A DNA stretch of 64,000 bases from Allgaiera indica. GTDB lineage: Bacteria; Pseudomonadota; Alphaproteobacteria; Rhodobacterales; Rhodobacteraceae. The notes beneath the pieces were generated by a model, which saw nothing but the letters and a program-made list of their open reading frames with translations, made no database searches and was not told the DNA's origin. Of this stretch, positions 58,353-64,000 are shown in pieces (position 1 is the first letter of the stretch; every line of letters begins with the position of its first letter). A program made the translations under genes and the position numbers. Location of the stretch: NCBI RefSeq assembly GCF_900106675.1, contig NZ_FNOB01000007.1, forward strand, positions 62,001-126,000. The letters are read 5' to 3'.

Positions 58353-59214
58353 GCCAGAGGTCCGGCCCGCCGCAGATTTTCGGGTCGATCGCGCCGATCG
58401 CCACCGGGTCCTTGCCGGCGTAATCCATGCCGTCCAGCACCGTCTGGATCGCCGCCAGCCGCAGGCGATATTTGTCGTCGGCGCGGATCACCGTCCAGGG
58501 TGTCTGGGGGGAATGGGTGCGCTGCAGCGTCTCGCGGATCGCGGCGGTGTACAGATCCCAGCGCTTCAGCCCCTCGACGTCGATCCAGCTAAGCTTCCAC
58601 TGCTTCAGCGGGTCGCGTTCGCGCTGAAGAAAGCGGCGCAGCTGTTCGGCGCGGCTGATGTTGAGCCAGAACTTCACCAGGTGGATGCCCGCGTCGATCA
58701 GCATCTTCTCGACCCCCGGCACCTGGTCGAAGAACAGCGCGCGTTGCTCCGGGGTGCAGAAATCGAAGACCTTTTCCACCACGCCGCGATTGTACCAGCT
58801 TCGGTCGAAAATGGCGATCTCGCCCGCGGCGGGCAGGCGTTTGATATAGCGCTGGAAATACCATTCGCCCGCCTCTCGGTCAGTGGGTTTCGGCAGCGCC
58901 ACGACATTCGCGACCCGCGGGTTGAGGTTCTCGCGCAATCGCTTGATCGTGCCGCCCTTGCCGGCGGCGTCGCGGCCCTCGAAGATCAACAGCACGCGCT
59001 TGCCGCTTGCCTTCACGTCGGCCTGAAGCTTGACCAGCTCGATCTGCAGGGCGTCCAGGTGGTCCTGGTAGTCCTTCTTCTTCAGCCACTGCTCATACGG
59101 GTAGGAGGGATCGAGAATCTCGCGCTTGTCGGCCGAGGCGATGGCGTCACGCACGGCCTGGGGCGCCTCGTCGCGAAAGAAGGCGCTGATCGCGCCGTCG
59201 AAGGGAAGTTTCAT
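58345..59214 (-). CDS. ppk2: Polyphosphate kinase 2 family protein
   Basis: PPK2 enzymes move phosphate between polyphosphate and nucleotides. The 289-residue protein is a single-domain PPK2 with Walker [17 protein letters not shown], Walker B-type [15 protein letters not shown] and the lid region [15 protein letters not shown]. It resembles class I enzymes, which make ATP or GTP from ADP or GDP, although class cannot be proven by eye. It is followed by an overlapping tetR gene and preceded by an alpha/beta hydrolase gene across 67 bases. Confidence 0.93.
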   Translation of the reverse strand: MKLPFDGAISAFFRDEAPQAVRDAIASADKREILDPSYPYEQWLKKKDYQDHLDALQIELVKLQADVKASGKRVLLIFEGRDAAGKGGTIKRLRENLNPRVANVVALPKPTDREAGEWYFQRYIKRLPAAGEIAIFDRSWYNRGVVEKVFDFCTPEQRALFFDQVPGVEKMLIDAGIHLVKFWLNISRAEQLRRFLQRERDPLKQWKLSWIDVEGLKRWDLYTAAIRETLQRTHSPQTPWTVIRADDKYRLRLAAIQTVLDGMDYAGKDPVAIGAIDPKICGGPDLWHG

Positions 59215-59281
59215 GCGCAAACCTCTGCGTTTTGGCCAGTATGGCGATTGCGGCAGGCGGGGCAAGCGTGGCCGGCGCGAC

Positions 59282-60256
59282 CTAGCGTCCGCGGGCGCGG
59301 GCAAAGGCGCGGTGGATTGCGGCGATCACGATGTCGGGGTGGGTGTGATGCGGCATGTGGCCCGCGCCCTCTATCCGGGTGAGGTTGGCGCCCTGGACCT
59401 GGCGGACCAGATGCTCGGCATGGACGCCGATCGGCACGATCGCATCCGCGGTTCCATGCACGATCTCCAGCGGCATCGGCAGCCGGGGATATCGCGGTGC
59501 CATGTCGCGCAGATTGGAACGCAGTGCGTTGACCTGGCCCGCATTGGCCGCAAGCGTCGCGCGGCGCAACGACAGGCTGGCGGCGATATGCTCGGCATAG
59601 CCTTCGGGCATCTCGTCGGGGGCGAAGATCGCGCTGAGCGCGCGCTGCGTCAGATCTTCGGTCGCCCAGGCCGACACCAGCGCGGGCAGAAGCGGGCGCA
59701 GGGGCAGAGCCTTCATCAGCCGGTACCAGCCGCCCAGGCCCCCGGACCAGGGATGGGTGGCCCCCGAGACGATGACCAGCGCCGCGACCTCGTCGGGGGC
59801 CGCCAAGGCCCAGGCCATGGCCACCGCGCCGCCGTAGCTTTGGCCCAGGATCACCGGGCGATGTACGCGCAGCCGCGCGGCGGCGGCCTGCAGAACCTTC
59901 ACCTGGCCCAGCGGAGACCGGGTGGTCTTGCCCATGTCGTCGGACCAGCCCAGGCCTGGCCGGTCGAAGGCGATCACCCGGTAGCGCCCTTTGAGACGGT
60001 CCATCAGCCCAAAGGTGAATTCCCGCGCGCTGCCCGAGGCGCCGTGGATCAGGATCAGGTCGGGCCCGTCGCCGCGGATCTCGGCATGGACGGTGGTCTT
60101 GCCGAAGTCCCCCTTTACCCGCATCAGCATGCCGCGCGGGGGAAAGGCCTCTTCCGCCACGCTTTCGCGCGCCCGGGCGCGGCGCATGGTCAGCCCCGCG
60201 AGGCCCCCAAGCGCGGCGGGGCCGAGGGCGAGCAGAAGGCTAGAGACCAATGGCAT
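59282..60256 (-). CDS. Alpha/beta-fold hydrolase, membrane-anchored
   Basis: The 324-residue protein has an N-terminal hydrophobic segment ([20 protein letters not shown]) that may anchor it, then an alpha/beta hydrolase fold. The oxyanion region is [14 protein letters not shown], the nucleophile elbow is GQSYGGA, the acid is in HGTADAIVP and the His in IEGAGHMPH. Substrate is unknown. The first 17 bases overlap the end of metA, showing translational coupling. Confidence 0.88.
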   Translation of the reverse strand: MPLVSSLLLALGPAALGGLAGLTMRRARARESVAEEAFPPRGMLMRVKGDFGKTTVHAEIRGDGPDLILIHGASGSAREFTFGLMDRLKGRYRVIAFDRPGLGWSDDMGKTTRSPLGQVKVLQAAAARLRVHRPVILGQSYGGAVAMAWALAAPDEVAALVIVSGATHPWSGGLGGWYRLMKALPLRPLLPALVSAWATEDLTQRALSAIFAPDEMPEGYAEHIAASLSLRRATLAANAGQVNALRSNLRDMAPRYPRLPMPLEIVHGTADAIVPIGVHAEHLVRQVQGANLTRIEGAGHMPHHTHPDIVIAAIHRAFARARGR

Positions 60257-61163
60257 TCATGTTGAAGGGTGTGGATTGGTAGATCTCGTTGATCCAGTTA
60301 CCGTAAAGCAAATGCGCATGGCTGCGCCAGCGGTTCGGCGGCAGCCGCGAGGGATCGTTATCGGGGTAATAGTTCACCGGCACGGTGACCGGCCCGCCCG
60401 AGGCTACATCGCGGTCGTATTCCTCTTTCAGCGTGGTGCTGTCGTATTCCAGATGATTGAAGATATACAGCGCCCGCGCGCCCGCGTCGCGCACCAGGCA
60501 AGGCCCGACCTCGTCTGATCCCAGCAATGTCTCCAGCCCCGGTGCGGCGTCGATATCGGACTGGCGGATTTCGGTCCAGCGGCTTACGGGGATCACGAAT
60601 TCGTCCGAGAAGCCGCGCAGGTAGGGCGAGGTCGGCGCCAGGTTGCGGTGGCGAAACAGGCCGAAGGCCTTGGCGTCCAGCATGTGCTTGGGCACCCCGT
60701 GCAGGTGATAGATCATCGCCATGCCGCCCCAGCAGACACCGAAGGTGGAATGGACATGGGTCCGGGTCCAGTCGAAGACCCGCAGCAGCTCGTCCCAGTA
60801 GGTGACTTCCTCGAAGGGCAGGTGCTCGACCGGGGCGCCGGTGATGATCAGGCCGTCGAATTTCTCGCCCGTCGCCGCCACCTCGGCGAAGGGGCGGTAG
60901 AATTCGTCCATATGTTCGGCGGCTGTGTTCTTGGACTGATGTTCGGTCATGCGGATCAGGTTCAGCTCGATCTGCAGCGGCGTCGCGCCGATCAGGCGGG
61001 CGAACTGGGTCTCGGTCTGGATCTTCTTGGGCATCAGATTCAGCAGGCCGATGCGCAGCGGGCGGATGTCCTGCCGGGCGGCGCGCACGTCGGACATCAC
61101 CATCACGCCCTCGCGGCTGAGGGTGTCGAAGGCGGGCAGGTTCTCGGGCAGGGTGATGGGCAT
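60240..61163 (-). CDS. metA: Homoserine O-acyltransferase MetA (probably acetyl-CoA type)
   Basis: MetA acylates homoserine in methionine synthesis. The 307-residue protein has the family parts [18 protein letters not shown], the catalytic Cys in [10 protein letters not shown] and the EYDSTTL region. At the position of E. coli Gly111, which is linked to succinyl-CoA use, it has Glu113 ([14 protein letters not shown]). Glu at this place marks acetyl-CoA-specific MetA enzymes, so O-acetylhomoserine is the likely product. It is preceded by the P-loop gene by three bases and overlaps the hydrolase gene. Confidence 0.93.
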   Translation of the reverse strand: MPITLPENLPAFDTLSREGVMVMSDVRAARQDIRPLRIGLLNLMPKKIQTETQFARLIGATPLQIELNLIRMTEHQSKNTAAEHMDEFYRPFAEVAATGEKFDGLIITGAPVEHLPFEEVTYWDELLRVFDWTRTHVHSTFGVCWGGMAMIYHLHGVPKHMLDAKAFGLFRHRNLAPTSPYLRGFSDEFVIPVSRWTEIRQSDIDAAPGLETLLGSDEVGPCLVRDAGARALYIFNHLEYDSTTLKEEYDRDVASGGPVTVPVNYYPDNDPSRLPPNRWRSHAHLLYGNWINEIYQSTPFNMNAIGL

Positions 61164-61166
61164 GGG

Positions 61167-62036
61167 TCAGGCTTCTTCTCGGCGGTCGAGGGTGCGGGCG
61201 ATCAGGTCGTCGAAATCGGCCTGCGTGCGGACGGCGCCGACCTCTTCTGCGGTGACGCTGACGCCCCAGTTGCGCGCCATCGCGGCGTAGCGCGGGCGGC
61301 GATGCGCCAGGGCGCGGGCATAGGTCCAGCGCACGAAAGCGTCGGGGTCGACCTGGGCCTCGGTCACGCCGTGCAGGTCCAGATATTCGGCCCAGGCGGC
61401 TTCCAGGAATTCGGGCTGGTAATACATCGGCTTGGGCGCGCGGTCGAAGCGGCGCGCCAGTTCTGCGGCATGGGCGTCCGAGCCTTCGATCCAGACCAGC
61501 AGCAGATTTTCCGACAGCGCGGTCAGGACGGGGTCGTTTTCGTTCTCGGGGTCGACGACTTCGCAGATCGAGCCGCCGGAATCGCAGATGAAATTATCAT
61601 AGCCGTAGATGTCATGCGCGCGCTGGATGAAATGCGGCGTATCCAGCAGCGCCGATATTTCGGCCGCGCGGTGCTGATCCTGGCGCAAACGGTATTCCGC
61701 GAAGGGCAGGCCGCCCTTGGCGGGGTCGCCGGGCTTGCCCAGATAGGTCGACAGCGGCGCGAGATTGGTGAAGGTGATGTTGGAACTGATATAGACGCTG
61801 TCGGTCAGCAGAAGCTCGCGCAAGAGCGGCACCTTCATCGCCTCGCGCTTGAAATTGTCGGCGATCAGTTCCCCCATGTAGCGGGTGCCGATGCGGTAAT
61901 CGATCGAATAGTGGAACCATCCCCCGGCATCGCGCAACAGGCCTGAAAGGTGGGTCTTGCCCAGGCCCGACATGCCGAACATCAGGACGCGCTTGGCCTT
62001 GGCCGCGCGCCAGTCCCTCGCATTGGAATAGATCAT
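61167..62036 (-). CDS. P-loop NTPase of unknown function upstream of metA
   Basis: The 289-residue protein has a Walker A motif GMSGLGKT at residues 21-28 (KRVLMFGMSGLGKTHLSGLL) and a later DSGGSICEV segment that may act in phosphate or metal binding. The C-terminal half is helical. It resembles kinase-like P-loop proteins but no substrate can be named. Three bases separate its stop from the metA start. I do not recognise a named family. Confidence 0.75.
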   Translation of the reverse strand: MIYSNARDWRAAKAKRVLMFGMSGLGKTHLSGLLRDAGGWFHYSIDYRIGTRYMGELIADNFKREAMKVPLLRELLLTDSVYISSNITFTNLAPLSTYLGKPGDPAKGGLPFAEYRLRQDQHRAAEISALLDTPHFIQRAHDIYGYDNFICDSGGSICEVVDPENENDPVLTALSENLLLVWIEGSDAHAAELARRFDRAPKPMYYQPEFLEAAWAEYLDLHGVTEAQVDPDAFVRWTYARALAHRRPRYAAMARNWGVSVTAEEVGAVRTQADFDDLIARTLDRREEA

Positions 62037-62085
62037 CGTCCTACCCGTGCCCTGGGGTGCGTGCCGCACCGTCAGGCGGTGTTTT

Positions 62086-63036
62086 TCACGATTTTTGCGC
62101 CGGGGGAAGGGGGCGGCGGCCGATTCGGCGCAGGGCGCGCCCGTCAAGCACCACCATGCCGGCCGCAAGCAGCGCGAAACCGGCCAGCGCATGCGGCGGC
62201 AGCGTCTCGCCCAGCACCGCCCAGCCCAGCACGATCGCGACGGGCGAGACCAGCAGCGTCACCAGGCTAAGGTTCCCCGCCCCGGCCATCGCCAGCACCC
62301 GGTAGTAAAGCAGATAGGCCCAGGCCGAGGCCGCCACCGCCAGATAGGCCAGCGCTGCCCAGGTCGCGGCGTCGTAGCGCAAGGTGGGCGCGCCCTCGGT
62401 GGCCAGGGCGGCGGGCACCAGGATCAGCGCGGCGCCGGTCAGCATGCCCGCCGCCGTGACCTGCGGCGACAGGCCCGGCGCCAGGCGTCGCAGCACCCCG
62501 CGCGCGAAGGCCGCGGCGCAGCCATAGCTGAACGCCGCCGCCAGCACCGCCAGCTGCGCGGTCGAGGTCAGATCGAAATCGCGCAGCGTGTTCAGCCCGA
62601 CGGCGGTCGCGACCCCGGCAAAGCCCAGCATCACCCCCGCCGCGCGGCGCGGGCCCAGCCGTTCGTCGCTGAACACCAGCGCCGCGATCAGCACCCCGAA
62701 GATCGCCGTCGCCCCGTTCAGGATCGCAGCAAGGCCCGAGGGGATGTGCATCTCGCCCCAGGTGATCAGCGTGAAGGGCAGGGCGTTGTTGAGGATCCCC
62801 ATGCCCAGGAAGCCCGCCCACAGCCGCGGGTCGCGCGGCACCGGCAGGCGCCGCCACGCGACATAGGCCCAAAGCACCACTGCCGCGCCCGCGACCCGAA
62901 AGGCGACCGAAGTCAGCACTCCGACCTGATCGAGCGTCACCCGGATGGACAGGAACGACCCGCCCCATATCGCGGCAAGCAGCAGCAACTCGGCCCAGGC
63001 GCGGGCGGAAATAGTGGTCTGGGGCGGACGGGCCAT
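62086..63036 (-). CDS. EamA/DMT-superfamily transporter
   Basis: The 316-residue protein has about ten membrane segments in two EamA repeats; the first begins ELLLLAAIWGGSFLSIRVTL and the second contains YLLYYRVLAMAGAGNLSLVT. These are metabolite exporters or importers with unknown substrates. AAGGAG lies before the ATG at 63036. The P-loop gene follows on the same strand after 49 bases, so they may share a transcript. Confidence 0.9.
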   Translation of the reverse strand: MARPPQTTISARAWAELLLLAAIWGGSFLSIRVTLDQVGVLTSVAFRVAGAAVVLWAYVAWRRLPVPRDPRLWAGFLGMGILNNALPFTLITWGEMHIPSGLAAILNGATAIFGVLIAALVFSDERLGPRRAAGVMLGFAGVATAVGLNTLRDFDLTSTAQLAVLAAAFSYGCAAAFARGVLRRLAPGLSPQVTAAGMLTGAALILVPAALATEGAPTLRYDAATWAALAYLAVAASAWAYLLYYRVLAMAGAGNLSLVTLLVSPVAIVLGWAVLGETLPPHALAGFALLAAGMVVLDGRALRRIGRRPLPPAQKS

Positions 63037-63446
63037 GATCTGTCTCCTTCGGCCCACCGATGCCACGCCCGCGCGCGGACCGCGACCCGGAAATTGCGGT
63101 TTGGGGGTGATCGTTCTGCGGCAGGGACTATGGGCTGCGGCAGGGGGGTAGCGCATGCCTGCCTATCTCGTCATGCCGAGGGCGCGTTGACACATGGTTG
63201 CGTGCCTGGCTGCTTGGCAGGTTGGTGGGTGATGCGTCCGATCACGTTTGTATCCGGGTAGTCTCTTGCATCAATTTGTTGCGACGCTCCCGGCCGGCAG
63301 ACGCCACCCCGCGCGCAGGAATGTGCCCCGTGCTGTTTGCGCGGGCTGGAAACGACGAATGCCCCCCTTTGCAGGGAGGCATCCGGTTCAGGGCGTCAGA
63401 GGGAGGCGAGGCCCTTCTGCCCGGAAAGGTGCGGCAGGTTGCGGCG
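63037..63446. other. Intergenic region between the EamA and TadE-like genes, no gene seen
   Basis: This 410-base stretch has no reading frame with a believable start, ribosome site and composition on either strand. It carries the promoter side of the EamA gene and, at its right end, a stem-loop for the TadE-like gene. The segment 63180-63290 is less GC-rich than average. No repeat of the composite family was seen here. Confidence 0.5.
63359..63382 (-). terminator. Stem-loop downstream of the TadE/TadG-like gene
   Basis: ATGCCCCCCT (63359-63368) and AGGGAGGCAT (63373-63382) pair over ten bases with one mismatch around a 4-base loop. On the minus strand the following sequence is TCGTCGTTTCC, only weakly T-rich. 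It lies 64 bases past the stop of the TadE-like gene and may end its transcript. Confidence 0.45.
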
Positions 63447-64000
63447 TCAGGAACTGCTGTCCTCTTGGTTCTTTTGCGCACCATTGCCATTGCCATTATT
63501 GTTGTTCGACAGGAAGTCGACATTCGGCGACATCCGCGGCCGCACGACGACCATGTTGTGGAAGTTCTTCGCACCCAGCCCGATGTTGAAAGCCGGCGTG
63601 AAGGTTTCCCAGCTTTCCACCAGGATTTCGGTGTCACCCAGCGCCATCTTCGGCAGGCGATCGGCGTAATTGCCGATTTCGACGCTCGACAGCGCGGCGT
63701 GGCCGCGCGTCGCATCCGACCAGTTCACCAGAAAGATCTGCTTCTTGACGTCGAAGGAAACGTCCGTCACCCGGATATGGGTGGTGGCACCGCGCCGGGT
63801 TGCGCTGGTGATGAAATCGAAGACCTTGTTCATCCCCTCGATATCGGCCGAGGTCAGCGTGTCGGTCTGGCGAGAGATAAGATCGGCGATCGTGTAGGTC
63901 GCGCGCATCGCCGTGTTCTTGGTCGAGAAGGCGTCGAAATAGACGTAGCTGCCAAGATAGGCCCAGAACAGCACCGGCAGGACGATCACGGTTTCGGCCA
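63447..64000 (-). CDS. TadE/TadG-like pilus assembly protein, C-terminal part (5' end beyond window)
   Basis: The frame is open to the right edge, reading AETVIVLPVLFWAYLGSYVY, which is the usual TadE/TadG membrane segment following a conserved Glu. About 184 residues are present. After the helix there is an extracytoplasmic region, and the protein ends with an Asn/Gly-rich tail (SNNNNGNGNGAQKNQEDSSS). TadE/TadG-type minor pilins belong to Flp/Tad pili. Other tad genes would lie outside this window. The first methionine-like codon in the window (GTG at 63989) is inside the helix and is not the true start. Confidence 0.78.
   Translation of the reverse strand, partial: AETVIVLPVLFWAYLGSYVYFDAFSTKNTAMRATYTIADLISRQTDTLTSADIEGMNKVFDFITSATRRGATTHIRVTDVSFDVKKQIFLVNWSDATRGHAALSSVEIGNYADRLPKMALGDTEILVESWETFTPAFNIGLGAKNFHNMVVVRPRMSPNVDFLSNNNNGNGNGAQKNQEDSSS

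Noticed and set aside
63248-63589. Plus-strand 113-codon frame opposite the end of the TadE-like gene
   Set aside because: It overlaps the opposite-strand gene, is Arg/Cys/His-rich without pattern and has no ribosome binding site.

Overview
The window is about 64 kb of very GC-rich DNA packed with short-spaced and overlapping genes. Gene content and order point to an alphaproteobacterium of the Rhodobacteraceae/Paracoccaceae group. The markers are the lexA-comEC-gltX-gltA and trpC-moaC-moeA blocks, an Anbu proteasome-like operon, a Hut cluster of the HutF type, a GTTC-N7-GTTC type SOS box, LpxI instead of LpxH, and a TadE/TadG-like pilus protein. No rRNA, tRNA, CRISPR array, insertion sequence or prophage gene was seen. 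It reads as core chromosome with a few lineage-specific insertions.

Layout. 1-2147: alpha-E protein, transglutaminase and Anbu peptidase. 2287-3198: a 2-hydroxyacid dehydrogenase. 3291-9943: histidine utilisation (hutU, hutH, hutI on minus; hutF, hutC on plus) around a divergent control region with a palindrome. 10031-11296: an ArsJ-like exporter behind a Pho box. 11251-12352: an unknown gene and ftsB on minus. 12520-14154: an AidB-like acyl-CoA dehydrogenase. 14334-20065: central metabolism on minus (class I aldolase, rhodanese, pgk, gltA, gltX). 20144-24720: comEC, lexA with overlapping SOS boxes, moeA and moaC. 24720-32638: tryptophan genes (trpC, trpG-trpD, trpE), a divergent polysaccharide deacetylase and a PpiD-like chaperone. 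32797-36363: an aminotransferase, a VOC protein, a lytic transglycosylase and an unknown gene. 36370-42590: a peptide-type ABC importer on minus, with an AraC regulator beyond it. 43950-57649: miaA, then the plus-strand run pyrH-frr-uppS-cdsA-dxr-rseP-small ORF-bamA-skp-fabZ-lpxA-lpxI-lpxB. 57735-63036: a minus-strand run of EamA transporter, P-loop protein, metA, hydrolase, ppk2 and tetR. 63447-64000: the C-terminal part of a TadE/TadG-like protein.

How the genes work together. The Hut enzymes take histidine to N-formylglutamate, but the last enzyme (HutG) is not in the window. The 44.9-57.6 kb run links translation and nucleotide genes to undecaprenyl phosphate, isoprenoid and phospholipid synthesis, outer-membrane protein assembly and lipid A synthesis, so it is an envelope-building supercluster. 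LexA, and possibly AidB, represent DNA damage responses.

The features most worth a second look are a composite intergenic repeat family present in several copies, the Pho box in front of the ArsJ-like exporter, an apparently inverted trpG-trpD segment beside head-to-head repeats, a long hairpin and 45-residue membrane protein between rseP and bamA, and overlapping LexA operators. Assignments come from reading motifs and gene order; no database search was run.
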